NCBI RefSeq assembly: GCF_003217155.1
Contig: NZ_QJSU01000001.1
Coordinates: 248,001-312,000, forward strand
Direction: 5' to 3'
From: Psychrobacter fozii
Lineage (GTDB): Bacteria > Pseudomonadota > Gammaproteobacteria > Pseudomonadales > Moraxellaceae
DNA length: 64,000 nucleotides
The notes beneath the pieces were generated by a model, which had not been told where the DNA came from, ran no database searches, and saw nothing but the letters and a program-made list of their open reading frames with translations. Positions 8,760 through 20,349 of this stretch are shown in pieces (the stretch's first letter is position 1; each line of letters opens with the position of its first letter). The position numbers and the translations under genes are program-made.

Positions 8760-10238
8760 TTAATATAAACGCTGGTAGACAGCAGGTTTTATAAACTCAC
8801 CTATCTTGGCAATAAGGTCGCTATTGATTCTATAGCTACCTGTATTGACTGACTGATCGAGAAATAAGTGATGCCCTGAAAACATCTGATTTTGTGCAGC
8901 TAGATTATTCTGATTGGCGACCTGAGCATTTGACTCGTTTGTCATCAGTGCTTGGCCATCTTGAATAAACTGGGCACTCATTGGCTGCTGCTCATCTTTA
9001 AAAATATACTGCAGCATAGTAATTTGTCCGCCAGTCGCTTGCGCCAATTGCGGAATAATTTGTTCGATTAATACGTCTTGTAGCTGTTCAAGAGTCGTTA
9101 CTGAAAATAAGAATGCATGACCCAATTGCGCATCCACCCCCAACGTCTGAATAATGCGCTGATTTAAACCTATTAATAGTCTGGCCAAGTCTATGGTATA
9201 GGCTTCATCATTTTCTGCTGTACTATGCGTTTCTGAGCCTTTACTAAAACTGATAATTGGTAGTAGTTCCGGCTGTGGTGGACAGTCAATAAACCGAAAA
9301 CGTCGGCGTAGTGCCATGTCTAGCGGTGCTAAAGAGTGATCTTGGGTGTTCATAGTCGCATAAATATCGATATTGTCAGGAACACTAAAGGTACGTCCAG
9401 AATAAGCCAGATTCACTGTCATGGCATTTGCCATACCCGTACGTTTATCGGGTTCGATCAGACTGAGTAGTTCGCCAAATACGCGTGACACGTTAGCGCG
9501 GTTGATTTCATCAATCAGCATGGCATAGCGCTGTTTGGGATTGTTTGCCGCGCGCTGACATAATTTTAAAAATGCCCCATCTTGAATCGCATAACTCATT
9601 TGAGACAGACTGTTATTAGCATTGTTTGACTGACCAGAAGCCACCATCACAGGACGAATGCCTTCGACGAGCTCTTCATAACCATAAGCCTGATGGAAGC
9701 TCACCATACTAAAACGCTGCTGACTGAAAGCTTGGTTTTGGCTAGTGTCATTGTCTCGCTTTGCCTGCTGAAACTCTTCTAGTTGCTGCGACAAACCCGT
9801 TAACAACTCCCTACTCTCTGGTAATAAATACCATGCGCCACTATTGTCTTTATCAAAGTAAGCTTGGCCAGCACGATTTTTATAACTTACGGTGTCTGAG
9901 CTAGTAGGAGTATGCATTTGCAGCACAGACCAAGCCGTATTACTTAAGTGTTTCTCTCGCTCATTCTGCGATGCCTTTGCAACAAAAAACTCATGATTGA
10001 CAATTTCAGGCACCTTGACCAAGTCTTGATTTTTGGATTGCAAATCTAAAAATACTAGACAGACAACATCTCGCCAGCTGAGCGCTTGCAACAGCTGTAC
10101 TAACAAGTCCTTAGGATTGGCTCTAGGTAAGTAGTCGGTATATTGCTTAGCAATTTGTAGCAATCGATAAGTCTTACCCGTACCAGCCACACCTGTATAA
10201 ATAATATTGGTCGGCTTATGAGTTGATGTGTCGGGCAT
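8760..10238 (-). CDS. mcrB: McrB-like AAA+ GTPase, short form without DNA-binding domain
   Basis: Motor subunit of a McrBC system. Walker A is GVAGTGKT at residues ~16-23, so the AAA+ domain starts almost at the N terminus. Walker B is AMLIDEINRANVSRVFGELL. The family NTxD-like signature appears as ATMNTQDHSLAPLDMALRRR. The N-terminal modified-base-binding domain of E. coli McrB is absent, so target recognition must lie elsewhere or in an unseen partner. The gene is 492 residues and followed without a gap by mcrC. It is upstream of mcrC on the minus strand, and no third gene is coupled to it. Confidence 0.85.
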   Translation of the reverse strand: MPDTSTHKPTNIIYTGVAGTGKTYRLLQIAKQYTDYLPRANPKDLLVQLLQALSWRDVVCLVFLDLQSKNQDLVKVPEIVNHEFFVAKASQNEREKHLSNTAWSVLQMHTPTSSDTVSYKNRAGQAYFDKDNSGAWYLLPESRELLTGLSQQLEEFQQAKRDNDTSQNQAFSQQRFSMVSFHQAYGYEELVEGIRPVMVASGQSNNANNSLSQMSYAIQDGAFLKLCQRAANNPKQRYAMLIDEINRANVSRVFGELLSLIEPDKRTGMANAMTVNLAYSGRTFSVPDNIDIYATMNTQDHSLAPLDMALRRRFRFIDCPPQPELLPIISFSKGSETHSTAENDEAYTIDLARLLIGLNQRIIQTLGVDAQLGHAFLFSVTTLEQLQDVLIEQIIPQLAQATGGQITMLQYIFKDEQQPMSAQFIQDGQALMTNESNAQVANQNNLAAQNQMFSGHHLFLDQSVNTGSYRINSDLIAKIGEFIKPAVYQRLY

Positions 10239-10565
10239 AGCGTCATCCAGCAGATAAGAGGTACATGAGAAAAATAAATAAAGTATGCTAAAACGGTGTC
10301 ATTATAGCGTGACGCTCCACATGGCATCTAACGGCATTATTGTGAACAATATAGCTACGAGCTAAACTATTTCTAGTGTCCAAGACATCACTATATGAGT
10401 GTTGTTTTATAAGCGCATCAGTTCATTCTAATAATAGTCGGACAGCAGTAGTTAATGTAACATAGTGAGTATAGCGGCTTGCATAATACTCCGTATTTTT
10501 CCGCTATGATGATACACGCTAATACTCAAAATCTCATTCAACGCATCTAAGTTAAGGAATTTTGT
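10239..10565. other. Divergent spacer between mcrB and the hot-dog gene
   Basis: No gene is seen. It must hold promoters for both flanking genes. A TATGAT hexamer near 10504 is a possible -10 for the rightward gene, without a well-placed -35. Confidence 0.45.
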
Positions 10566-11288
10566 ATGTCAGGTTTATTAAAAAAACTCCCCACCAAGCT
10601 GACCAATAAATTGCCAGCTAAAATATCTGACAACACAAGATTGCCAGTCGACAAGCCAACCAGCACACTCAAGCCCATCAGCAACCAATTCACCAAACTG
10701 TTATCAGTGACTAAATACTTGCCTGCCGGTGCACGATCGAGCATCTTGTCCAAAGCCTTTGGCAAGGTCGTGCCATATGTCGGCACGACAGGCGTCTATT
10801 ATGAAACTGTCAATCCCAATCAAGTGGTTGTCAGTTTAAATAACACCAAGGCTGTACAGAATCACATTGGTTCCATCCATGCAGTGGCCATTACCTTATT
10901 GGCTGAAACGGCCACAGGGTTTATCTTGGGTTTAAACCTACCCTCTGACCGCGTGCTATTAATTAAGTCTTATTCGGTTAACTTTTACCGCCCTATTAAA
11001 AAGGGTCAAATTGCAGCGGTGGCAAGTTTATCTGATGAGCAGCGCTTAGATATCTTAAACACGCCAAAAGGTGAAATGGTTATACCTTGCGTGATTCATG
11101 ACCGTGAGTCTGACAGCGATCGCGATCCAATCGTCGTTGAGATGACATGGGCTTGGATACCCAAATCTGAGCTAGAAGCGCGTCGTCAAGGAAAAGCGAA
11201 TGAAAAAGCTGCAGCAGTTGCTACAGAGTCTCCGGCAGATACTGAGCAAAGCAGTCAACCAGAGGTAAATGATGAAGCCGCTAAATAG
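10566..11288 (+). CDS. DUF4442 hot-dog-fold protein, putative acyl-CoA thioesterase
   Basis: A 240-residue protein whose central part (~70-185) looks like the DUF4442/PaaI-like hot-dog fold: NHIGSIHAVAITLLAETATGF for the central helix, then strands SYSVNFYRPIKKGQIAAVASL. The first ~65 residues are basic and Leu/Lys-rich, and the last ~40 are Ala/Glu-rich and look disordered. The AAGGAA ribosome site fits the ATG. The substrate is unknown. No catalytic Asp/Asn is securely assignable, so thioesterase activity is a family-based guess. Confidence 0.72.
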   Translation: MSGLLKKLPTKLTNKLPAKISDNTRLPVDKPTSTLKPISNQFTKLLSVTKYLPAGARSSILSKAFGKVVPYVGTTGVYYETVNPNQVVVSLNNTKAVQNHIGSIHAVAITLLAETATGFILGLNLPSDRVLLIKSYSVNFYRPIKKGQIAAVASLSDEQRLDILNTPKGEMVIPCVIHDRESDSDRDPIVVEMTWAWIPKSELEARRQGKANEKAAAVATESPADTEQSSQPEVNDEAAK

Positions 11289-11418
11289 CCAATAGTTCAT
11301 TCCGACTCAATTAAATATGATGCGCTGTACACTTTTTATATCTATATAGCGCATCGTTTTAATAGTTAATTGAGATTAGCACGTATATAACCAGTAACAA
11401 TACTCTCTGTTTAGATAT

Positions 11419-11454
11419 CTAACGTCTTATCCGCCTCTAACGTCTTATCCTCTG
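11419..11454. repeat. 18-bp tandem repeat, two units
   Basis: TCTAACGTCTTATCC plus three bases occurs twice back to back, with differences only at the last positions. Confidence 0.7.
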
Positions 11455-11581
11455 CTAGAAAACTCTGTGGCCCATCAGTACCTATCACTGCGACCTTCTG
11501 ACTTGTACATCCCTCTACCTCTTATCTGACCTTATTACGGCACATAGCCCGTTGCAACGTATGACTCATAAGTACCATTGC

Positions 11582-11626
11582 TATATGTATCACTACTATA
11601 GATACCACTACTATAGATACCTCTGC
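11582..11626. repeat. 15-bp tandem repeat, three units
   Basis: Units of the form TATAGATACCACTAC follow one another at 11582, 11597 and 11612. The first unit differs at three positions and the third at its end. Confidence 0.7.
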
Positions 11627-11909
11627 ATACATTGTTGTATGCCTCGATAAAGTTGATGATAAAAGAGGCGGGTTGCTTAAATCGTTAAACTGGGTAAAGA
11701 TTGTCTGTAAGCGCGCATGAGTTTGTTATAATAACATTTTGTTTTTCGTGAGTAGCAAGGATCCGATTTTGGATGCTCCCTATCTGGTCTTTACCATCAT
11801 GATGAGAAGCTGTCGCCTGCCATAGACTACTGCCTACGATGAATAACTTTTATTATTGAACCAACTCTTCGTTTGTCACCTTTGTTCGCCCGCTATTAGG
11901 ATTATCCTT

Positions 11910-12737
11910 ATGTCACAACAAGCCGCTATTTCTACTACCAGCCCTATACCACTTTCACAAGATACGTTTACTGTAGGCAGTCGTACATTCTCTTCACGAT
12001 TGTTGGTTGGCACTGGTAAGTATAAAGACATGACCGAAACTGGTGCTGCTATTGCGGCTTCAGAAGCAGAGATTGTCACGGTTGCTATTCGCCGAGTCAA
12101 TATCGGTCAGAACAGTAATGAGCCGAACTTGCTGGATGTAATCTCACCTGATAAGTACACCATATTGCCCAACACTGCAGGTTGTTTCGATGCCGAGACT
12201 GCTGTTCGTACTTGCAAGCTGGCTCGTGAGCTATTGGGTGGACATAACTTGGTTAAGCTTGAAGTATTGGGCGATGAAAAAACGCTTTATCCAAACGTAA
12301 TGGAAACGTTAAAAGCCGCCAAAGTATTGATCGATGATGGCTTTGAGGTGATGGTTTATACGTCAGATGATCCTATCGTCGCACAAGAATTAGAAAGCAT
12401 GGGCTGTGTCGCTATTATGCCGCTAGGTAGCTTGATTGGTTCAGGTCTTGGTCTGCTCAATCGTCATACGCTTAGCTTGATTATTGAAAACGCTAAAGTA
12501 CCCGTATTGGTAGATGCAGGCGTCGGCACTGCCTCTGATGCGGCACTTGCGATGGAGCTCGGCTGTGATGGTGTACTGATGAACTCTGCCATTGCCAACG
12601 CCCAGAACCCAGTTATGATGGCACATGCCATGAAGCATGCAATGTGGGCTGGTCGCGAAGCATTCTTAGCAGGGCGCATGCCGGTACGCAAAATGGCGAC
12701 TGCTAGCTCGCCACAGACTGGATACTTTTTTCAGTAA
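11910..12737 (+). CDS. thiG: Thiazole synthase ThiG
   Basis: Forms the thiazole phosphate ring of thiamine from 1-deoxy-D-xylulose 5-phosphate, dehydroglycine/iminoglycine and sulfur from ThiS thiocarboxylate. Signatures are [51 protein letters not shown] and [21 protein letters not shown] chose the ATG at 11910 because AGGATTATCCTT precedes it. The longer frame from a TTG at 11856 has no such site. From this ATG the protein is 275 residues, normal for ThiG with a short N-terminal extension. thiS is not adjacent and lies 26 kb away. dxs, which makes its substrate, is 3 kb downstream. Confidence 0.96.
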   Translation: MSQQAAISTTSPIPLSQDTFTVGSRTFSSRLLVGTGKYKDMTETGAAIAASEAEIVTVAIRRVNIGQNSNEPNLLDVISPDKYTILPNTAGCFDAETAVRTCKLARELLGGHNLVKLEVLGDEKTLYPNVMETLKAAKVLIDDGFEVMVYTSDDPIVAQELESMGCVAIMPLGSLIGSGLGLLNRHTLSLIIENAKVPVLVDAGVGTASDAALAMELGCDGVLMNSAIANAQNPVMMAHAMKHAMWAGREAFLAGRMPVRKMATASSPQTGYFFQ

Positions 12738-12834
12738 AGTATCTGACAATGCACCATTATAAAAGTCAGTGATAAAACAATAAGAAAAAACGACGTCAGG
12801 CTTATTATATTAGACGTTTATCTTTAGTCAAAAA

Positions 12835-12896
12835 TTAGGACTTGTTGAACATCCTACTACGGCAGCGACTAGTGGTAGATGTTCGACATAACCTAA
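12835..12896. repeat. Imperfect palindrome, TTAGG/TGTTGAA family, copy 1
   Basis: The left arm begins TTAGGACTTGTTGAACATC. The right arm, read in reverse complement, begins TTAGGTTATGTCGAACATC. The two arms enclose an 11-bp centre. Related palindromes occur at 41.91 and 55.55 kb. Confidence 0.55.
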
Positions 12897-13005
12897 TCAC
12901 TGTTTCATTGAATACCTTGCTCAAAGTATTATATATACACTTATGCTTAATCGCTTTGTCCCACTTTTAAATTGAATTAACCACATCGTCATAAAAGGAT
13001 TTATT

Positions 13006-14433
13006 ATGCGACTTCTCACAGCAGTCGACCAATTATTTTTGCTTCTTGAGTCGCGTAAACAACCTATGCATGTGGGTGGTTTATTTTTATTTGAAGTACC
13101 AGATACGGCTGACAGCGACTTTGTCTATCAGTTGGTCAAGCAAATGCAAGACTCCGATGTACCGCCAAGCTTTCCTTTTAATCAAGTATTGGAGCATATG
13201 GCGTTTTGGCAAAAAGACAAAAACTTTGATGTCGAACATCACCTTCACCATGTCGCTCTACCAAAACCTGCACGGGTACGCGAATTGCTCATGTATGTCT
13301 CAAGAGAGCATGGACGTCTCTTAGATCGCGCGATGCCTTTGTGGGAATGTCACGTGATTGAAGGCATTCAGCCAGAAAACGAAGGCGATCCTGAACGTTT
13401 TGCTTTGTATTTCAAAATTCATCATTCTTTGGTAGATGGCATTGCTGCCATGCGCCTCGTTCAAAAATCTTTATCGCAGTCACCCACTGAACCAGTAACC
13501 CTGCCAATCTGGTCTTTAATGGCACGTCATCGCAACCACGTCAACGCCATACTTCCTTCGAAAAGATCTATCAGACGCATCATTAAAGAGCAGATATCTA
13601 CCATCAAGCCTGTGTTTACAGAATTGCTAGACAATCTCAAAAATTCTGGAGATGATGGCTATGTCGGCACTTTTGATGCGCCCATGAGTATTTTGAACAA
13701 GCGTATCTCTGCATCGCGGCGTATTGCAGCGCAGTCTTATGATATTCAGCGCTTTAATGATATTGCCGATAGACTAAAAATTAGTAGAAATGATGTGGTA
13801 CTGGCAGTTTGCGCTGGTGCCATCCGTCGCTATTTAATATCGATGGATGCGCTGCCTAGTAAGCCATTAATTGCCTTTGTACCGATGTCACTGCGTACAG
13901 ATAATAGCGTATCGGGTAATCAGCTGTCATTTGTATTGGCCAACCTAGGCACACATTTGGATGATCCATTACGTCGGATACAGCTCATCCATCGTAGTAT
14001 GAACAGTGGTAAGCGCCGCTTCCGCCGTATGAACCAAGCGCAAGTTATCAACTACAGCGTTATCGCCTATGCTTGGGAAGGTATCAATCTAGCAACCGGG
14101 CTATTCCCGAAAAAACAGGCCTTTAACCTCATTATCTCCCACGTACCTGGTTCTGAGAAACCTCTATATTGGAATGGTGCACGCTTGCAATCTCTATATC
14201 CGGCTTCTATCGTATTCAACGGACAAGCGATGAATATTACGTTAGCCAGTTATTTGGATAAGATTGAGTTCGGTATTGCAGCTTGCAGTAAGGCTTTGCC
14301 TCACGTACAAGACATGCTCGCGCTGATAGAAGAAGAATTGACGCTGCTAGAAACGACCAGTAAAACGCTTGAGTTTCAGGGTATAACCGTTGGCAGTGAA
14401 AGTGATAAAGCAACAAAAAAGCTGGCTCCTTAA
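13006..14433 (+). CDS. Wax ester synthase/diacylglycerol acyltransferase (WS/DGAT)
   Basis: Membrane-associated acyltransferase that esterifies fatty alcohols or diacylglycerol with acyl-CoA to make storage wax esters or triacylglycerol. The active-site motif HHSLVDG is at residues ~138-144, and the N terminus (LTAVDQLFLLLESRKQPMHVGGLFLF) is typical of the family. The C-terminal domain has VPMSLR, NQLSFVLANLGTH and the NLIISHVPGS block. The length of 475 residues is normal. An AAAAGGA site precedes the ATG. Such enzymes are characteristic of Acinetobacter, Psychrobacter and Marinobacter. The gene stands alone, and its stop codon lies in the loop of its own terminator. Confidence 0.93.
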   Translation: MRLLTAVDQLFLLLESRKQPMHVGGLFLFEVPDTADSDFVYQLVKQMQDSDVPPSFPFNQVLEHMAFWQKDKNFDVEHHLHHVALPKPARVRELLMYVSREHGRLLDRAMPLWECHVIEGIQPENEGDPERFALYFKIHHSLVDGIAAMRLVQKSLSQSPTEPVTLPIWSLMARHRNHVNAILPSKRSIRRIIKEQISTIKPVFTELLDNLKNSGDDGYVGTFDAPMSILNKRISASRRIAAQSYDIQRFNDIADRLKISRNDVVLAVCAGAIRRYLISMDALPSKPLIAFVPMSLRTDNSVSGNQLSFVLANLGTHLDDPLRRIQLIHRSMNSGKRRFRRMNQAQVINYSVIAYAWEGINLATGLFPKKQAFNLIISHVPGSEKPLYWNGARLQSLYPASIVFNGQAMNITLASYLDKIEFGIAACSKALPHVQDMLALIEEELTLLETTSKTLEFQGITVGSESDKATKKLAP

Positions 14434-14450
14434 CGGAACCAGCTTTTTAT
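14416..14450. terminator. Bidirectional terminator between WS/DGAT and suhB
   Basis: The stem AAAAAGCTGG...CCAGCTTTTT has A/T tracts on both sides and a short loop containing the TAA stop of the WS/DGAT gene (14431-14433). It can serve both convergent genes. Confidence 0.8.
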
Positions 14451-14475
14451 TATCAATACTTTTAAATATTGCTAC

Positions 14476-15303
14476 TTATACAGCCTCGCCCCAACTAGGA
14501 ACGACTACTTGCATCAATGGCTTTAACAGCTTGATGTTACAAGCAAAAATAGAACCTGAAGTCATAGAGTTGTGCGCGCCTGTATGATCGACAACCACAC
14601 CACGTGCCTCAGTGACGATAAGCTCACCAGCAGCGATATCCCACGGCTTGATAGACATCTCGAAATAACCATCGAAACGACCAGCAGCTACATAGCACAA
14701 ATCCAATGCTGCAGACCCTAAACGACGAATTTGACCACCCGCTTCAGAGACTTTCTGTAAGCTTTCAAAATGCTCTTTCGCATAAGAAATCACTTCACCA
14801 TTGCGCTTACGCTCAAGCGGATGACCCGTAGTAAATAGACCACCATCAAGCGTTTTTCGTTCGCTCACTTGCATACGGCGATTGTTCAAGCGCGCGCCTT
14901 TACCGCGGCTAGCAGAGAACATCTCGTCACGGACTGGATCATAGACCACGCCATGTTGAGTCACGCCTTTATGCTGTACAGCAATAGAAACACAGAACTG
15001 CGGCACACCATGAACGAAGTTTTTGGTGCCATCTAGCGGATCGATAATCCAGCACCAGTCAGCGTCTTCGCCGCGACCTTCTTGCATACCAAACTCTTCA
15101 CCCAAAAACGAATGATTCGGATAGCTGGCTTTTAGCGTCTCAATCGTCAGCTCTTCACTGAAACGATCAATACGTGTGACCAATCCATCAAGTCCTTTCG
15201 ACTCGATGTCCAATTCGATTTTGTGGCGGTTTTGATGCGCATATAAAATCTCTTTACCAACTTTTTCAGCAGTACGCGCTGCGATGACGACCATGGGTTC
15301 CAT
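14476..15303 (-). CDS. suhB: Inositol-1-monophosphatase family protein SuhB
   Basis: Mg-dependent phosphatase of the inositol monophosphatase fold. In enterobacteria SuhB also binds the rRNA antitermination complex. Metal-site motifs are FLGEEFG, WIIDPLDGTKNFVHG and KPWDIAAGELIVTEARG. I chose the ATG at 15303 (MEPMVVIAARTAEKVGKEI), which matches the usual SuhB N terminus. The longer frame to 15360 adds a hydrophobic stretch not seen in the family. The protein is 275 residues, normal size. It converges with the WS/DGAT gene. Confidence 0.93.
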   Translation of the reverse strand: MEPMVVIAARTAEKVGKEILYAHQNRHKIELDIESKGLDGLVTRIDRFSEELTIETLKASYPNHSFLGEEFGMQEGRGEDADWCWIIDPLDGTKNFVHGVPQFCVSIAVQHKGVTQHGVVYDPVRDEMFSASRGKGARLNNRRMQVSERKTLDGGLFTTGHPLERKRNGEVISYAKEHFESLQKVSEAGGQIRRLGSAALDLCYVAAGRFDGYFEMSIKPWDIAAGELIVTEARGVVVDHTGAHNSMTSGSIFACNIKLLKPLMQVVVPSWGEAV

Positions 15304-15708
15304 AAATAACCTATTTGCTTGATGAATGAATATAAAAAATAAGACTAACTTTGTGCCCACAACATGCCGATTAGACTAGCCGCATCACACCACATCTATG
15401 CGATTTAAAAAACGTGTCTTTTATAGATGAAAACTTATAAACGACAACCGCATTATACTAAAATTGTTCGATAAAAACGAAAAAACCATTACGTTCGCCA
15501 AACCAACCCATATTTTGGTGGTCATCACAAACTGCGCAAGTTGTAAAAAAGTCAGCACCTACGGCTAAGCAGGCGTTAGCTCTATCTATCGAGCTTTTAT
15601 CTGTTCAAACTAATATCGTTAACTTTAAATCAATTTCGACCATACTATTTATGACAATATGTCTTATAGCAATACGATTTATAACAACACGACTTATAGC
15701 AACATAGC
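15304..15708. other. Spacer between dxs and suhB
   Basis: No gene is seen. Its right end is filled by four 15-bp repeats that copy the dxs 3' end (15649-15708). The remainder should hold the suhB promoter. Confidence 0.55.
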
Positions 15709-15723
15709 TTATGACAATAACTG
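15649..15723 (-). repeat. 15-bp tandem repeat copying the dxs stop codon, five units
   Basis: On the minus strand five consecutive 15-mers end in TTGTCATAA, TTGCTATAA or TTGTTATAA. The first unit (15723-15709) encodes the last residues of Dxs and its TAA. The other four follow in the same frame, so five in-frame stops lie 15 bp apart. Confidence 0.88.
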
Positions 15724-17772
15724 TCTAAGCTGCTTACTCACACCGTCGACACTCAAACCGCAATCAGCCAGTTGCTGAGCTTGGGAACCGTGCGCAATGA
15801 AGCGATCAGGAATACCCATATTATAAATGACTGGACGAGTACGCTTAAAAGCAGCTGACTCATTGAGCAAATACTCATTGACCGCACTACCCGCGCCGCC
15901 AGTAATTACGTGCTCTTCTAGGGTCGCAATATGAGTAATGCCTTTTGCCAATAGCGCTTCTAATAGGTTAGTGTCTAAAGGTTTTACCCAGCGCATATTT
16001 ACCACATGCACTTGATACTCTGATTCTGTATCACCATTGACGATAGCTTCTGCTGCGTGCTGAGCCGTGGTCATCATCGTACCAAATACCAATAATGCGA
16101 GCTTTTTCGGTGCGTCATTAGAGCCTAATACTGACTCTACCACAGCTTCGCCGATTTTATAAATCTGTGCTGGCTGTTCGATAACGGCGCCCGTACCCAC
16201 ACCACGTGGATATCGTACCGCCGTGCATCCTTCGTAGTCATAACAAGTATTGAGCAAATGGTAACATTCGTTTTCATCTTTTGGCGCTGCAATCACCATG
16301 TTAGGGACGCAACGTAAAAATGCAAAATCAAATACGCCAGCATGGGTTGCGCCATCTTCACCGACTAGACCAGCTCGGTCAATAGCAAACGTTACGTCTA
16401 AATTCTGTAACGCAACGTCATGAATCAACTGATCATAGCCACGCTGCAAGAACGTTGAATAAATTGCGACAATCGGTTTGACACCTTGAGTTGCCATGCC
16501 AGCTGCTAGCGTGACTGCATGCTGTTCCGCAATCGCCACATCGAAAAAACGTGCTGGAAAATGACGAGCAAAGTCGATCATTCCAGAGCCTTCTTCCATA
16601 GCAGGTGTAATGGCAAGCAGTTTGTCATCTTCAGCAGCTTTATCACACAAAAACTGGCCGAACACTTGCGAGTATTTTAACGCTGGCTTATTTTTTGGAG
16701 CCTTTGCTACTGAAGTATCTGCTACTTTGGGCTTTGTTTCATCATCTTCGACAGGCAGTTTGCTAATCGCATGATAACCGACTGGATCTAGTTCAGCTGG
16801 CGCAAAGCCTTTACCCTTAGTGGTATAAATATGAACCAATACTGGACCTGATACTCGCTTGGCAAGTGACAATACACGCAACAGCTCAGGGATATTGTGA
16901 CCATCAAATGGACCAAAATAGGTAAAACCAATCGCTTTAAATAAGTTATCTTCTAATTGCGGGACATCGCGCATCTCTTTGTGGCGCTTACGGCGATCAA
17001 ATCCTTGCATATCAGGACGATGACAGAGAACAGGCTCACCTGTCTCAGAGATATCAACCTGATATCCTGATTCCCATAGCGTGGCTAAATGCCGCGAAAA
17101 CCCACCGATAGAACAAGATATCGACATATCATTGTCATTTAAGATGACTAGCAAATCAGCGTCTTGCTGTACTGCATCATTCATGGCCTCAAATGCCATG
17201 CCACCTGTCATCGCACCATCGCCGATGATACAAGCCACTGTTTGTGCACAGCCTTGATAGCGCAGCGCTAAGCTCATGCCTAGACCCGCTGAGATTGAAG
17301 TCGATGAATGACCAACGCCAAAGGTATCGTACACAGACTCGGCACGCTCAGGAAAAGCCGTCAATCCATCTTTCGATCTAATACTACCTAACTGCTCGCG
17401 GCGACCAGTCAATACTTTATGAGCATAGGCTTGATGACCTACGTCCCAAACAATCTGATCTTGCGGCGTATCTAACAAATAATGTAGCGCAATGGTCAAT
17501 TCAACCACGCCCAAATTGGCACCAAAATGCCCACCACTCTGACCGGCTGAATACAACAGAAACAGTCGCAATTCATCTGCCAAGGTAATAAGCTGAGTGG
17601 TTGTAAACGTTTTTAGATCAGACGGCGCATCGATACTATCAAGTAGTGGCGTATTTGGACGCACACGCGGAATGACAGCGTAAGTCTGCTGCAAATTTGA
17701 CAGCTGGGCAGCGGATTCAATGGCTGACGCAGATACGGACTGAGACTGTGGGGAATGAGGTGACTGCTGCAT
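15709..17772 (-). CDS. dxs: 1-deoxy-D-xylulose-5-phosphate synthase
   Basis: Thiamine-diphosphate enzyme that condenses pyruvate and glyceraldehyde 3-phosphate, the entry step of the MEP isoprenoid pathway and a source of thiazole and pyridoxal precursors. Motifs are [29 protein letters not shown], the ThDP site [16 protein letters not shown] and the transketolase-like [14 protein letters not shown]. The length is 687 residues from the ATG at 17772, longer than E. coli Dxs. An Ala/Lys/Pro-rich insert near residue 355-370 and an N-terminal Ser/Gln-rich lead account for the extra length. A TTG at 17793 is a less likely start. Confidence 0.96.
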   Translation of the reverse strand: MQQSPHSPQSQSVSASAIESAAQLSNLQQTYAVIPRVRPNTPLLDSIDAPSDLKTFTTTQLITLADELRLFLLYSAGQSGGHFGANLGVVELTIALHYLLDTPQDQIVWDVGHQAYAHKVLTGRREQLGSIRSKDGLTAFPERAESVYDTFGVGHSSTSISAGLGMSLALRYQGCAQTVACIIGDGAMTGGMAFEAMNDAVQQDADLLVILNDNDMSISCSIGGFSRHLATLWESGYQVDISETGEPVLCHRPDMQGFDRRKRHKEMRDVPQLEDNLFKAIGFTYFGPFDGHNIPELLRVLSLAKRVSGPVLVHIYTTKGKGFAPAELDPVGYHAISKLPVEDDETKPKVADTSVAKAPKNKPALKYSQVFGQFLCDKAAEDDKLLAITPAMEEGSGMIDFARHFPARFFDVAIAEQHAVTLAAGMATQGVKPIVAIYSTFLQRGYDQLIHDVALQNLDVTFAIDRAGLVGEDGATHAGVFDFAFLRCVPNMVIAAPKDENECYHLLNTCYDYEGCTAVRYPRGVGTGAVIEQPAQIYKIGEAVVESVLGSNDAPKKLALLVFGTMMTTAQHAAEAIVNGDTESEYQVHVVNMRWVKPLDTNLLEALLAKGITHIATLEEHVITGGAGSAVNEYLLNESAAFKRTRPVIYNMGIPDRFIAHGSQAQQLADCGLSVDGVSKQLRQLLS

Positions 17773-18291
17773 AAACCGTACGATACCTACCAATCTGCTG
17801 ACAAGACGTGCTTTAGAGTATAAAGATAACTATAGCTAAGCGACGTCAATAATATCTACATCATTATTGATGTAACTGACCATATAATTATTCATGCAAT
17901 GCCTACGTATCTATACCTACGCGGCGCCTAACAACAAACACGCCGTCATAATAGACAGCGCTTCCATACTAGGGGTTGATATTATGCCTTATTATTTTGC
18001 ATCAATATCGAATGTTCGTGACGACATAGTAATGTAAGGGTAAAGACTTGTCACTGTATCCGTCAAAATAGTATGGCATAATAGCATTTTTTTTTAATGG
18101 TCGCTTTAATCATCGTGCATCGTCTGTGAACTTTGTGTGTTTTTATAATAAAGACAATCAGCACGCATGTGTTACGAACAGATTATACTGCTATCATCCT
18201 AACTATCCTAATACAGCTAGGATGACATCGCTGCGTTATTACTGCTAATACAGACCTTACTGCCACAACTACCGGCTTATGCAGGACATTA
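17773..18291. other. 519-bp divergent spacer between dxs and ribA
   Basis: No ORF, RNA or terminator is recognised. I looked for an FMN riboswitch ahead of ribA and saw none. It should contain promoters for both genes. Confidence 0.5.
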
Positions 18292-19936
<1,645 letters not shown>

Positions 19937-20349
19937 CTTATGTGAATATAATAAAGATGAGCAATGTCTACTAGATTATTGTCTAGTAGATTCAAATACA
20001 GGTCAGCTGCTATAGCTGACCTTTATCATATGGGGCTTATCACCTTCACAGAGATATAGACTGTCATTTATTTGAGCTTAATATGATCGATTAAGCCCAC
20101 GATAAAATACGTATCAGTCAACTCAATGATATGGTTTAGATAATCATCATTACTTTGAATATTACGATGATATAACAACTATTTTAACCATAGCTACGCA
20201 AATAATGGTTACAATACAGATTAAATTTCTAAAAAATCACTGATAAGCGGACATACTTTCAGGTAATTATGAGTTGATTTTGACCACAGTATCAAAGCCA
20301 CCGTCTGCAAATACGCATACTATTAGCCAAATTTAAAGGAGTAATCTAT
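19937..20349. other. Spacer with two hairpins after hemF
   Basis: Two perfect stems follow hemF: CTACTAGA/TCTAGTAG (19967-19988) and AGGTCAGCT/AGCTGACCT (20000-20022). The second is followed by a short T-rich stretch and may terminate hemF. No gene is seen. An 18-of-19-bp match to the spacer before potA lies at 20275-20293. Confidence 0.5.

Larger units (their letters stand above)
11289..11909. other. 621-bp spacer with two short tandem repeats
   Basis: No gene is seen. It contains an 18-bp unit repeated twice (11419-11454) and a 15-bp unit repeated three times (11582-11626). A TATAAT hexamer at 11727-11732 is a possible -10 for thiG. I see no TPP riboswitch core (CTGAGA) ahead of thiG. Confidence 0.55.

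Noticed and set aside
11600..11909. Possible TPP riboswitch before thiG
   Set aside because: I searched by eye for CTGAGA and the second conserved loop and found neither.
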